A DNA stretch of 55,898 nucleotides from Tolypothrix sp. FACHB-123 (GTDB lineage Bacteria; Cyanobacteriota; Cyanobacteriia; Cyanobacteriales; Nostocaceae), in the NCBI RefSeq assembly GCF_014697075.1, contig NZ_JACJRE010000049.1, positions 1 to 55,898 of the forward strand. Reading direction: 5' to 3'. The position numbers and the translations under genes are program-made. Shown in pieces: positions 37,995-47,089 of the stretch (position 1 is its first letter; each line of letters opens with the position of its first letter). The notes beneath the pieces were generated by a model that had not been told where the DNA came from, searched no databases, and saw only the letters and a list, made by a program, of their open reading frames with translations.

Positions 37995-38024
37995 AAAAAA
38001 CAGACGCGATCGCGATCGCGTCTG
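37995..38024 (-). terminator. HIP1-palindrome terminator of the ArsA-like gene
   Basis: A 24-bp perfect palindrome at 38001-38024 made of overlapping GCGATCGC copies. On the minus strand it is followed directly by six Ts (AAAAAA at 37995-38000 on +). It starts about 40 bases after the ArsA-like stop codon. It has the two parts of an intrinsic terminator. Confidence 0.75.
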
Positions 38025-38061
38025 GACAAAAACAAAGTTTAATTCTGATAGTCTTGAAAGT

Positions 38062-39234
38062 TTAAGCAAACCGAATTTTCAGATAGTCTTCATCCATTTT
38101 TGCACCAGCAGGTTGGAGTGCGGCTAGAGCTTGTGGTAATACTAAATTACGCCGATGATTGCCAATAGTAATGTTTAATTCATCTCCTGTTTTACTCAAA
38201 TTTACTTGATTTTTGGGAATCCCCGGTAAATACAGTTCTAAACTGTATTGGTTATTCTCTTGGACAACTCTAATAGTTGTTTCTTTGTAATAAACTTGCG
38301 TGGGATCTTCGTCTTTGTAGAGTGTCTCTTTCAGTCTTTCTAAGGCGGCTAAACCACACATTTCTTCCGAAAATAAGGGAACTTCCTTCACCGGGAGAGG
38401 ATGAAAATCATCATGGATTTCTTGACGATACTGCTGCTGATTTTCCTTCCAGCGTTGGAAAAAGGGATCTTGAACTTCAGGGGGAATGATGCGATTAGCT
38501 ATCACTAAATCTGTGGCAACATTATACAAACTCAAATAAGCATGAGCGCGCAGAGATTCTTTAATTACCATCTTTTCAGGATTGGCGACTAGGCGAACTG
38601 AAGTTTGAGTATTGTCAGTGAGTACTTTTTCCAAAGCTTCTATTTGTTCATAGAACTCATAAGGCGCATCCATGACTTCTTTATCAGGTAAGGAAAAACC
38701 AGCAATTGGGCGAAACAGAGGTTCCACCAAAGGCCGCAGCGCTACCGAGATGTTTTGAAATGGTTTGTAGAAACGGCGCATATACCAACCGCCAACTTCC
38801 GGTAAACTCAGCAATCGCAAAGCTGTACCTGTAGGCGCTGAATCAATAATCAAGACATCATATTCGCCTTCATCATAATGGCGTTTCATTCTCACCAAAC
38901 CGAAAATTTCATCCATGCCTGGTAGAATAGCTAATTCTTCCGCCTGTACTCCTTCCAAGCCTCTAGCTTGGAGAACTTGGGTAATGTAACGCTTCACAGA
39001 ACCCCAGTTTCCTTCTAGTTCTTGCAATGCATCTAGTTCTGCACCCCATAAATTTGGGCGAATCTGTATTGGTGCGTGTCCTAGTTCCAAATCAAAACTA
39101 TCGGCTAAGGAATGGGCGGGATCTGTACTTAAGACCAATGTGCGATAACCTAACTCTGCACACCGGAGTCCAGTAGCAGCGGCTACAGAAGTTTTTCCCA
39201 CGCCGCCCTTGCCTGTCATTAAAATTACCCGCAT
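38062..39234 (-). CDS. ArsA/Get3-like ATPase with alpha-crystallin-like C-terminal domain
   Basis: Signal-recognition/MinD-class ATPase of 390 residues. The deviant Walker A GKGGVGKT is at 8-15, with the family segment [16 protein letters not shown] methionine-rich client groove is not obvious. The last about 85 residues form a beta-rich, Hsp20-like domain ([26 protein letters not shown]), as in ArsA-HSP20 proteins known from cyanobacteria and plastids. ArsA relatives handle arsenite or insert tail-anchored proteins; nothing nearby (no arsenic genes) favours the former. It stands alone, closed by a HIP1-built terminator. Confidence 0.9.
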   Translation of the reverse strand: MRVILMTGKGGVGKTSVAAATGLRCAELGYRTLVLSTDPAHSLADSFDLELGHAPIQIRPNLWGAELDALQELEGNWGSVKRYITQVLQARGLEGVQAEELAILPGMDEIFGLVRMKRHYDEGEYDVLIIDSAPTGTALRLLSLPEVGGWYMRRFYKPFQNISVALRPLVEPLFRPIAGFSLPDKEVMDAPYEFYEQIEALEKVLTDNTQTSVRLVANPEKMVIKESLRAHAYLSLYNVATDLVIANRIIPPEVQDPFFQRWKENQQQYRQEIHDDFHPLPVKEVPLFSEEMCGLAALERLKETLYKDEDPTQVYYKETTIRVVQENNQYSLELYLPGIPKNQVNLSKTGDELNITIGNHRRNLVLPQALAALQPAGAKMDEDYLKIRFA

Positions 39235-39417
39235 GAATGATTTTATCCTGCCTGAGAATTGTTTACATTTATTTACGCTATCTCTATTATCGATGTTTAA
39301 AGAGAATAAATGCTATGGCAGTGTATCTCTAAGCGAAGCTTAGAATTATCATAAATGTGACAAATAATCAAGTTATGCTGGTAAACTAGCTGCTGAGCGC
39401 TCAGGCGATCGCATTTT

Positions 39418-39807
39418 TTAGCTATTTTTTCCAGAAAATCCATGTTGTTTCAGCACATCTAGCTGCGAACAGTGCCAATAATCAATGTGAGAAACAATTA
39501 AACCTTCCGAGTTGAGACGTAATTCACTCCAGCCAGAAATGGAAATTCTGGGTTTCCAAGGTAGGGGACTATTCCAACTGAGTGTCCACTCGGTTTTAAT
39601 GGTGTCTCCTAATAATTGAATGTCATGTAAATCCATGTGGGGATTGAGAAAAAAAGTTTTGATGAAATTAATCATCAACTTGTAGAGGGTGACACCACGA
39701 AATTTAAAAACAGCATCTTGAAAATAAACATCTGCTGCATAAATACTGTAAGTTTGATTTACAGGAAATCTTTGATAGTCTTCTTTGAGAATTTGAATTA
39801 TATCCAT
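39418..39807 (-). CDS. DUF2358 family protein
   Basis: A 129-residue protein common in cyanobacteria and plants. The pattern ILKEDYQRFP, then AADVYFQDAVFKFRGVTLYK and the C-terminal SHIDYWHCSQLDVL is the DUF2358 (NTF2-like, SnoaL-like) form. I chose the ATG at 39807 with GGGG before it; the frame opens five codons earlier at GTG. Function is unknown, possibly a small-ligand pocket. It follows the 189-residue gene by about 40 bases, so the two are probably one unit. Confidence 0.85.
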   Translation of the reverse strand: MDIIQILKEDYQRFPVNQTYSIYAADVYFQDAVFKFRGVTLYKLMINFIKTFFLNPHMDLHDIQLLGDTIKTEWTLSWNSPLPWKPRISISGWSELRLNSEGLIVSHIDYWHCSQLDVLKQHGFSGKNS

Positions 39808-39846
39808 AGCACCCCATAGCACCGGAAATATTTGCGATCGCGAAGT

Positions 39847-40416
39847 TTACACTTGTATTTCATTCCACAAACGTTCTAGTTGATACCGCCATACAGCTAG
39901 GACTTGTTCTCGCGCTTCTTGAGTTTGCTCAATTTCTCCTAGTAACCCTTCTGTATAAAAACGTTCGAGATTTTGCATTGTAGATTGGAGAGATTGTCCT
40001 TGTTTTTTGGCTGCTTGGACAATTTGTCTGATGCGATTTTCAATTAATCGATGGAAAACATCATTTAAACCAGCTTCATGTAAAGATATGAGGTGAGCGA
40101 TCGCCCTGGACAAATCCTCACTTGTCAAAGTGGCGTTGTTATGCTGAAACACTCCCCACATTGCTCCTTGATACAAGGCATAGCGTACTTCCTGAGTTTG
40201 ATCAAAGTTGGCTTCGAGAAACTGTTCTAGGAATGGTTGTGCTGCTTCAATGGGCACAATGGGTAATAAAACTCGCAACCATGTATCATCTTCGGAGAGC
40301 AATACCAACAGCCGAAAATTAGCAGTTTCTACTTGCCACGATCCAGGTGCGATCGCAGCAACAGCTACTTTACCAAACAATTTTGTTAAGTTACCCGCAA
40401 TTTCTTCCGGTTTCAT
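39847..40416 (-). CDS. unknown cyanobacterial protein
   Basis: A 189-residue soluble protein I do not recognise. Its first half is mixed strand and helix (ANFRLLVLLSEDDTWLRVLLP), and its second half is helical (from about 85 on), with charged heptad-like stretches. The mixed part recalls small type III chaperone-like folds, but that is only a suggestion. It is first in a two-gene unit with the DUF2358 gene. Confidence 0.65.
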   Translation of the reverse strand: MKPEEIAGNLTKLFGKVAVAAIAPGSWQVETANFRLLVLLSEDDTWLRVLLPIVPIEAAQPFLEQFLEANFDQTQEVRYALYQGAMWGVFQHNNATLTSEDLSRAIAHLISLHEAGLNDVFHRLIENRIRQIVQAAKKQGQSLQSTMQNLERFYTEGLLGEIEQTQEAREQVLAVWRYQLERLWNEIQV

Positions 40417-40558
40417 AGGTGATTTTAAACTATCACCTCTAGATTACCGCTTTCGGGTATCACAACTGCCTTGCTGCTGACAGGATTACTTTCTTGGCTA
40501 AATCTGTCTATTGGGCGATCGCTTCAGTCATCACAAATGCTATTTAAAAAACCTTTCC

Positions 40559-41923
40559 TTAATATTTGCTGACTTTTATCTTACCAACATAATCAAAGCG
40601 ATTCTCGATCAACTCCGTAATTTTATTTTCTAAGCTCAAACTGAGTACATTATTGCCAGACAAACTAACATATATAGTTAAGTCACAATCAGATTGGATG
40701 ACATTAAAAAGCTCAATTTGCTGGATCTCCGCATCTTGATTGGCTAATTTTTGCTCTAATAAAAGCTGATACACATCTTTAGCTAAAGCGTTTTCCTCCG
40801 GTAAAGTTTTTCCCTGGCGTATTTGACATTTGGGATTGGATGCATCTGGATTTTTTGGACTGATATTTACATCTTTGGGTGGTTGAATAGCTATGTAACC
40901 CAGAAATCCCATCAGGAGACACACTATTAAACCCACAGTTTTTCTCAAACTTAGCCGTCTTTTACTTTGATTGGCGTTCTGTAAATTGTGTTTAATTTCT
41001 TCTAATCGCTGTAAAATTTCTTCTGGATTTTTTGGTCTCTCTTCTGGAGACCAAGCCATTAAACTATCGATTAAATCTGCTAAAGAATTTGATAATTTGG
41101 GAACTAGGTTACGCCAAAGCAGTTTTCTATCTCTTCCTTCAGGTAATTCATTGGGAGCTTTACCTGTTAATAAATGCACAAAAGTACGCCCTAAAGCATA
41201 AAAATCAGATTGAGGTACAGGCTTACCTTTTTCTTGTTCTGGAGCGACATATCCCTTAGTACCAATTCTGCTAATACTTTTCCTAGTTAAAACAGCTTCT
41301 GTAATCGATCTAATAGCCTCAATTCCAATTAATACTATCTCTTCATTCTTGCTTCTCAACATGATATTGCTCGGTTTGATATCACGATGAAAGAAATTTT
41401 TTTGATGAAGATTGCCTAAAATTACTGTTAGCTGTTCTAACAAATTAATTACTTGCTGTTCGCTCAAAAAGCGATGATTTCCACTTTCCAGTAATTGTTG
41501 CAAATCAAATCCGCCAATTTTTTCCATTACCAAACAATAAGCTACCATCTGATTCGCAATATTTATCGGGAAGTATCCTCCCGGATCTACTTGCGGTAAT
41601 CCAGGAAACCAATGCTTTACTAAAACATATGCTCCGCGGTTAAACCGGGAGATTGCTTCTTCATTATCTGTATATAAAACTTTAATGACTTTGGGATTTC
41701 CGCCATCAATTGTATCAATGGCATCATAAACCATAGACTCTTTAATTTGGCGTTGATTTAATATACCAATTACCCGATAACGCCCATTTAAGAGTAAATC
41801 AGAACCACAGTCTTCGCAATAAATTTCGTTAAAATTCTTGGGTTTGTGTAGGCATTTTAGATTAATACATAAGCAAGTAGGTTGTTTGGAGTCGGAAGAT
41901 TTGAATGATTCAAAGATTGCCAT
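40559..41923 (-). CDS. zinc-ribbon Ser/Thr protein kinase, DFG missing (likely pseudokinase)
   Basis: A 454-residue membrane kinase-like protein. A Cys-rich N-terminus (C17, C19, C24, C36, C39) resembles the zinc ribbon of cyanobacterial kinases. The kinase domain (about 48-315) keeps the VIK lysine (K81), HRDIKPSNIM (179-188) and APE (227-229). The magnesium-binding DFG is replaced by GIE at 200-202 (VLIGIEAIR), and the Gly-rich loop is not recognisable. One membrane helix follows at about 325-345, then a roughly 100-residue extracytoplasmic domain. Catalysis is doubtful; a scaffolding or inhibitory role is inferred. Its start faces the Amt promoter region. Confidence 0.85.
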   Translation of the reverse strand: MAIFESFKSSDSKQPTCLCINLKCLHKPKNFNEIYCEDCGSDLLLNGRYRVIGILNQRQIKESMVYDAIDTIDGGNPKVIKVLYTDNEEAISRFNRGAYVLVKHWFPGLPQVDPGGYFPINIANQMVAYCLVMEKIGGFDLQQLLESGNHRFLSEQQVINLLEQLTVILGNLHQKNFFHRDIKPSNIMLRSKNEEIVLIGIEAIRSITEAVLTRKSISRIGTKGYVAPEQEKGKPVPQSDFYALGRTFVHLLTGKAPNELPEGRDRKLLWRNLVPKLSNSLADLIDSLMAWSPEERPKNPEEILQRLEEIKHNLQNANQSKRRLSLRKTVGLIVCLLMGFLGYIAIQPPKDVNISPKNPDASNPKCQIRQGKTLPEENALAKDVYQLLLEQKLANQDAEIQQIELFNVIQSDCDLTIYVSLSGNNVLSLSLENKITELIENRFDYVGKIKVSKY

Positions 41924-42421
41924 TATTTTGGGAATGATGATGGAATAAAGATGGGTAAAGATACAAATAAATTATTTATGTTTTAGAGTAAATTCCTGAT
42001 AAAAACATCAATTAAAACTATGCCAACATATAATTTAAAATATTTTTTACTCACCCTGAATAGTCTTCATTAGCTGAAAAATAAGCAAATTTATTCTTTA
42101 AAGGAAATTTCTATACAATCTAGCTATGGAATCATTCCGATAATTTTCCCACTTTTCATGGAAATGATTCATGAATTTATAAAGATTTATAGACCTCCTC
42201 TAAAGCAAAAATTTAGGGTAATATAAAATACTTTACTAAATTTATAAACAAGTCCTAATATCTACTAGTATGTATTTTCAATTATATTATGATTGCTTAG
42301 TCATCATTTGAATCCGGTGCAAGCTTGTTAAAAGTTTTACTTTTAAAATATCTAATATCCAAGTATAAATAAGTTATAAATAAATCCATCCACTTGTCCG
42401 CGCAAAATACTCTGTTTATCT
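41924..42421. other. divergent kinase / amt intergenic region
   Basis: About 500 very AT-rich bases. They contain the NtcA-type promoter at 42218-42261 and a leader of about 150 bases before amt. No ORF is credible. Sites for the minus-strand kinase could not be identified. Confidence 0.5.
42218..42261 (+). promoter_or_regulatory. NtcA-type promoter of amt
   Basis: GTA-N8-TAC (GTAATATAAAATAC, 42218-42231) exactly matches the NtcA core. After 24 bases comes a TAN3T -10 box, TAATAT (42256-42261), close to the usual 22-base spacing of class II NtcA-activated promoters. The start would be near 42268, about 155 bases before the amt ATG. NtcA binds when 2-oxoglutarate is high, i.e. under nitrogen limitation. 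Confidence 0.75.
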
Positions 42422-44014
42422 ATGCCTAAGTTAAAAAGCCAGAAAGCGAAGCAAACACAAAGTCGGCTTTTTCAGTATGCTCTCTTACCTGTGTTAACCT
42501 CATTGATCCTGGTTTGCATCTCTCATGCTACGGTTGCTCAAACTTCTCCCTCCGCCAGTTCTAAAGTATCTGATAATACTCAGTGGGTTTTGTTAACAGG
42601 ATGCTTAGTGTTCTTTATGAACTCAGGCTTCGCTATGTTAGAGTCTGGCTTTTGTCGCCGGGCTAATGCCATAACTGTCTTAGCCAAAAACCTAATTGTA
42701 TTTGCTATTGCTGCTTTAGCTTTTTGGATTTTAGGTTTTGGTTTTATGTTTGGCGATGGGAGTGAATTCATCGGGACAACAGGTTTTTTGTTACAAGGTT
42801 ATGACAATAGTCCTGCAATCCAAAAAGATTACCAAGGAGTTTTTGATTCATTAAGCTGGGCGGCGATTCCTCTGAGTGCTAAATTTTTCTTTCAGTTAAC
42901 TTTTGCTGGTACTGCTGCAACTATTGTTTCCGGGGCGGTAGCTGAAAGAATTAAGTTCGCTGTATTTATGATTTTCAGCTTTTTCTTAGTTTTAAGTTAT
43001 TCCATCACTGGTCATTGGATTTGGGGAGGTGGTTTTCTCTACACCCTAGGTTTTAGAGATTTTGCTGGTTCAACGGTGGTTCACTCAGTTGGTGGTTGGG
43101 CTGCTTTGATCGGAACTGTTTTGTTAAGACCGCGTTTGGGAAAATATCGAAAATTCAATCCAGATGAAAAACGTTCTTGGCGACGAACAAGCTTTTACGG
43201 CAAAAAAATTGTTGCTGTACCAGGACATAATCTCAGTGCTGCAACTCTCGGTTGTTTTATTCTTTGGCTTGGTTGGTATGGTTTTAACGCTGGTTCCACA
43301 CTAACAGTTAATTCCGAAGCGATCGCTCATATTATTGTCACTACTCTCATGGCTGGTGCAATGGGAGCAATTGGCGCTACTTTTTGGTCTTGGCAATTTT
43401 ATGAGAAACCTAGTCTCTCATTTATGATTAACGGTATTTTAGCTGGTTGTGTGAGTATTACCGCTTCTTGTGCTTTTGTTAATATTCCCAGTGCAGTATT
43501 GATCGGCTTTATTGGTGGGGCGCTGGTTGTTTACGCGGCTGTTATTTTAGATAAGTGCGAAATTGACGATCCCGTAGGGGCTATTTCTGTTCATCTGGTT
43601 TGCGGAATCTGGGGAACCATAGCAGTAGGGCTGTTTAGTCAAAATCCTAGCAGTTATACCTGGGCTAAAGAATTTTTTACTCACGAAAGCTCGTTACAAG
43701 GCGGGTTATTTTTTGGTGGTGGGACAAATCTTTTATTTGCCCAACTAGTGGGCATTGTACTGGTTAGTGAGTTTACAGTCATATTTAGCGCGATCGCCTG
43801 GATTGGGATCAGCTATTTTATGTACCTTGTTTCCCGTAAATCTACTTCGGAATTTAAAATTTCCAAATTTTTACGAGTTTTACCTCAAGAAGAAGTTATC
43901 GGTCTAGATAGTTTATTTGCTGAAGGTAGTGACATCCAGAAACTCAAGCAAGAATACATCGAGACACAAAAGCAAAAGCGTTATTGGCAACGCAAACGCA
44001 ATCTTGGTAAATAA
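42422..44014 (+). CDS. amt: ammonium transporter (Amt family)
   Basis: Channel-like protein that imports ammonium; 530 residues with an N-terminal hydrophobic signal-like segment and about 11 membrane helices. Amt landmarks include the NSGFAMLESGFCRRANA helix near the start, the FQLTFAGTAATIVSGAVAER segment, and the twin pore histidines in VVHSVGGWAAL and VHLVCGIWGTIAVG. A C-terminal cytoplasmic tail ends in charged residues, where PII proteins usually act. Regulation by NtcA is supported by the promoter upstream. No glnB/glnK lies beside it. Which of the several cyanobacterial Amt paralogues it is cannot be told. Confidence 0.95.
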   Translation: MPKLKSQKAKQTQSRLFQYALLPVLTSLILVCISHATVAQTSPSASSKVSDNTQWVLLTGCLVFFMNSGFAMLESGFCRRANAITVLAKNLIVFAIAALAFWILGFGFMFGDGSEFIGTTGFLLQGYDNSPAIQKDYQGVFDSLSWAAIPLSAKFFFQLTFAGTAATIVSGAVAERIKFAVFMIFSFFLVLSYSITGHWIWGGGFLYTLGFRDFAGSTVVHSVGGWAALIGTVLLRPRLGKYRKFNPDEKRSWRRTSFYGKKIVAVPGHNLSAATLGCFILWLGWYGFNAGSTLTVNSEAIAHIIVTTLMAGAMGAIGATFWSWQFYEKPSLSFMINGILAGCVSITASCAFVNIPSAVLIGFIGGALVVYAAVILDKCEIDDPVGAISVHLVCGIWGTIAVGLFSQNPSSYTWAKEFFTHESSLQGGLFFGGGTNLLFAQLVGIVLVSEFTVIFSAIAWIGISYFMYLVSRKSTSEFKISKFLRVLPQEEVIGLDSLFAEGSDIQKLKQEYIETQKQKRYWQRKRNLGK

Positions 44015-44032
44015 TCAAATATCTTTTTACCC

Positions 44033-44057
44033 TATGCCCAATGCCCCATTCCCATTA
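44033..44057. repeat. heptamer repeat between amt and the glycosidase-like gene
   Basis: ATGCCC/ATGCCCC units run up to the minus-strand stop codon at 44055-44057. Same STRR family as 9834 and 52171. Confidence 0.7.
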
Positions 44058-44981
44058 CTTTTTATATATCAAAAAGACTGAACCAATAGCCCCAGGATTT
44101 TCTACATAAATTTTATTGTTGTAATATAATCCTGGCGACATTCCCCCATCAAATAAAATGCCTTCTTGAATAATGCCCAAACAATTATTCCGCGCAATAC
44201 CTTCGAGAACATCATCAAATTTATCTGGTAATAGTTCTTGATTAATTGAGGAAAATTCAATATTTGAATTAGCTTTAGCATCATTCACTAATAAAATCAC
44301 ATAACCTTTGTCTGTGACAGCAGCTAAAGAACGATTAGTAGCTTGCTTACAAGCAAATTCTCCCAAATCTGCACAAATATCCTTAAACTTACCGCCACGA
44401 TAAAATCTGCCATTACCTCCTACTAAGTTGTAATTAAGAATTTCATTGCTTCTTCTTCCAGCCTGGATAGTGGCTTTTCTCTCTTGAGGTTTACCTCCAG
44501 ATATACCAAAAGAAGAACGTTTAGTTTTAAAGGCTCCGGAATAATCAAAGCCGCGAGAAATATTCAATCCTTGGGGTTTATTATCTGTATCTATATAATC
44601 GGCATTAATAGCAGCTATTGGCTTTTGTCCGTTTAATTGCGAATTCTCATCTGTGATAATTTCGCGAAATTGTTTTGGTATGTATTCTTTGCGTAATCTT
44701 CCTTGATTATCTTTAGCGTAGAGTTTATGTGCCAATCCCACATTTACTTTAAAATCTAATTTTGGCGATCGGGGATTAAAAATAATTACATGATTGATAC
44801 CTTTAGCAAATTTTTTGCCCTGGTTATTAGTTTGAAAAAACTCAATACTAAAATTAGCATTTTTGCCAGCACAAGCAGTCGTTTTCGCTGGCTCTTGAGC
44901 TGCATTAGATTCCAGATTTTTACAGCCTGATAATAAATTCAGCAAAATTCCCAAAATAGATATTAAGAAGAATCTCGACAT
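44055..44981 (-). CDS. phosphodiester-glycosidase (NAGPA/DUF2233)-like lipoprotein
   Basis: A 308-residue exported protein with a lipoprotein signal: hydrophobic start and a lipobox LSGC at about 17-20. The body shows NAGPA-domain landmarks AINADYIDTDNKPQGLNISRG and the C-terminal LFDGGMSPGLYYNN. The vertebrate relative removes GlcNAc from phosphodiester-linked sugars; bacterial members are thought to act on surface glycans. The substrate here is unknown. It converges with amt, separated by 40 bases. Confidence 0.85.
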   Translation of the reverse strand: MSRFFLISILGILLNLLSGCKNLESNAAQEPAKTTACAGKNANFSIEFFQTNNQGKKFAKGINHVIIFNPRSPKLDFKVNVGLAHKLYAKDNQGRLRKEYIPKQFREIITDENSQLNGQKPIAAINADYIDTDNKPQGLNISRGFDYSGAFKTKRSSFGISGGKPQERKATIQAGRRSNEILNYNLVGGNGRFYRGGKFKDICADLGEFACKQATNRSLAAVTDKGYVILLVNDAKANSNIEFSSINQELLPDKFDDVLEGIARNNCLGIIQEGILFDGGMSPGLYYNNKIYVENPGAIGSVFLIYKK

Positions 44982-45114
44982 ATTTAGATAAATCCCATAC
45001 TTTTACAAATACAAAAACTCGCTACAGAATTACTATAGCGAGTAAAAAATTGATTATTCAATCTGGAGTAAATTTACAGTGCGGTTAGCAAGCCCTGTAA
45101 TTGAGAATCTCTCA

Positions 45115-46362
45115 TTAAGACAGCCATTCTAAAACAGCTTCGTCTTTGGTATTGGTATTGCGAGATGGGGTTTCACGTTCAAACTTCATGTGAATTGAGC
45201 GGGTTTGCTCGCCATCAGCCGCAACAGCCAAGATAGGATAGTCAATTAGACCATCTTGGAAGGACATCTGGAAGCGGAATGTACCATCGGGATTGAGCTT
45301 GATTGGACGACCGCCAATGGTTACGGTAGCATCTGGTTCAGTTGCACCGTAGACAATCAATTCAGCATCCGCAATTAACCAGAACTTGCGGGGACGCATA
45401 GGTACAGCAGAAGCGGAGAAGCCTACACCAGACATACCTACACCAGACATGTTTAACCCAGAGGTAGTGGGAACTGCCCACATACCTACACCCGATGGGA
45501 AAATGTAGGAGCTGATGGCTTGTTCTGGAGGTACAGAGCCAGCTACGTGCTGCATGGAACCAAACAGAGAACCTGCAACTCGTTGCGCTTCCGCAGATTC
45601 CGCCATCCCAAAGATTTGGTCGTAAATCGGGTTACCACCGTTAGCATAAGCTGTTGTGGCAATCTTCTTAGCTGGGGGAACCAATTCGTAAACAGTCTTA
45701 CCGCGCAACTCTTCTTCAAAGTTGACTGTGACGAAAACGTCTTCAATCCAGTCGGAAGGATACACAGGAGGAATGTGGACTCGCGCCGAACGAGCTAGGA
45801 CTAACCAACGGCCATCAACAGCACGATAACCGATATCGATTACATAATCGCGATCGCTCACGGGAACTGGTAAATACCATTCTCTCGCCAATTCATCCGC
45901 AGGATATTCTTGCAGGCTGTGGGGGCTTTGGTAATCAAGATTGATGTCGGTTACATCGTAAATCCGCAGCGCTAGCTGTTGTCCTCCTTGACGACGCAAT
46001 TCTTGTTTATGTTCGTTGGGAACATCCCAGTAGGTGTAAGCCCATTGAGGATCGCGGGGTAAAAGTACAATCCGGCTTTCACCGTAACCAGCAGGTAGAT
46101 CTCCTAGTCCTTCATCAACATCAGCGAGAGAACCACCATTACGATCTACTTGACCTAACTCGAATTTTGCTGCTTCCACGGTTTCCTGTGCCTCCAGTGA
46201 ATGAGATGAACTAAGCGAAAACTTGTTGCGCTGAACTTCCTGAATTGATGCTAATAATTGGGATTTACGCATCCGGCTGTAGCGAGAAATTCCATATTCA
46301 CTTGCTACTCTACGTAATTGCCGCAGTGTCATCTCCTCTAGCGGCGGGCGTTCTTTTGCCAT
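45115..46362 (-). CDS. DUF4912 protein with Rho N-terminal-like head
   Basis: A 415-residue protein. The first 50 residues (LRQLRRVASEYGISRYSRMRKSQLL) look like the Rho N-terminal/SAP-like helical motif that can bind nucleic acid. The middle part is the DUF4912 pattern (RDPQWAYTYWDVPNEHK, then SDRDYVIDIGYR). A short GVGM-SGVG-type repeat and a final immunoglobulin-like beta segment (ELIVYGATEPDATVTIGG) follow. The family is frequent in cyanobacteria and has no firm function. No signal peptide is present. It has long gene-free DNA upstream. Confidence 0.8.
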   Translation of the reverse strand: MAKERPPLEEMTLRQLRRVASEYGISRYSRMRKSQLLASIQEVQRNKFSLSSSHSLEAQETVEAAKFELGQVDRNGGSLADVDEGLGDLPAGYGESRIVLLPRDPQWAYTYWDVPNEHKQELRRQGGQQLALRIYDVTDINLDYQSPHSLQEYPADELAREWYLPVPVSDRDYVIDIGYRAVDGRWLVLARSARVHIPPVYPSDWIEDVFVTVNFEEELRGKTVYELVPPAKKIATTAYANGGNPIYDQIFGMAESAEAQRVAGSLFGSMQHVAGSVPPEQAISSYIFPSGVGMWAVPTTSGLNMSGVGMSGVGFSASAVPMRPRKFWLIADAELIVYGATEPDATVTIGGRPIKLNPDGTFRFQMSFQDGLIDYPILAVAADGEQTRSIHMKFERETPSRNTNTKDEAVLEWLS

Positions 46363-47089
46363 TAATTTGGACTCCAGTAGTTTGAAAGGTAATTTATTTC
46401 GTCTGGTTACAGAATGTTATTTAACATCTCATCTACTCCAGATGAATTTCTTATTCCTGGCTCCTGGTCTTGCCCAGTGTTGTAGTTTTTTAAACTGGTA
46501 TTAAATACTCCCTTTCAATTCCTAGTCATGCCTCAGCATTTTTTTGGGATCAATTGGAGTTCTTGTTTAATAAATATTAAGCAATAACCCTGTGTAGGGA
46601 TCAAGGGGGCGCAAGACGCTTTTTCGGCATTTTCACGAATCTATCAGCCCTTTGGGGATCGTATTGTGATGAAACCATGACATTCAAATTCTCTGTTAAT
46701 GGCATTTCAACTTTAATATCAAGATTCCATGACAAAAACTTCAGCAGCAGTCACAGCAGAAAATCAAAACAGTCTCCAGCAGTAGTTTCACTGGGAAAAA
46801 CAGCGTCAATAACTCCTTAAGGGACTTACAAATAAAAAAATTATCAATCGCTATGCAGGCAGAGGGGCAGGGGGAGTAAAGAAAAATCTGATTAAATAAA
46901 TTGGGTAATTTATTCTCTGGAAATCCCCTAAAACCTATTTTGAAAATTTTTGGGTGATACCGCGAAGATATCACCCAGTTAAACAGTTATTGGTTTGGGA
47001 GTGAACTGAAGAGGCTACGTCCACTCAGTCAAACTCTCTATTATTCACAATAGTAGCTAGCAGAAAACTTTCTTAGGAATGAACAGCTG
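46363..47089. other. gene-free stretch between DUF4912 gene and ftn2
   Basis: About 730 bases. A 9-bp inverted repeat (TGGGTGATA at 46951-46959 with TATCACCCA at 46969-46977) lies about 110 bases past the ftn2 stop. On that strand it is followed by AAAAATTTT, a weak fit to a terminator. A 77-codon minus frame (46741-46974) ends in Cys-rich text and is not credible. Confidence 0.45.

Noticed and set aside
46741-46974. 77-codon minus-strand frame between DUF4912 and ftn2 genes
   Set aside because: Low-quality composition with a Cys run at the end, no ribosome site, includes a hairpin.
46951-46977. Terminator of ftn2
   Set aside because: The 9-bp stem is real but about 110 bases after the stop and followed by AAAAATTTT, not a clean T tract; left unassigned.
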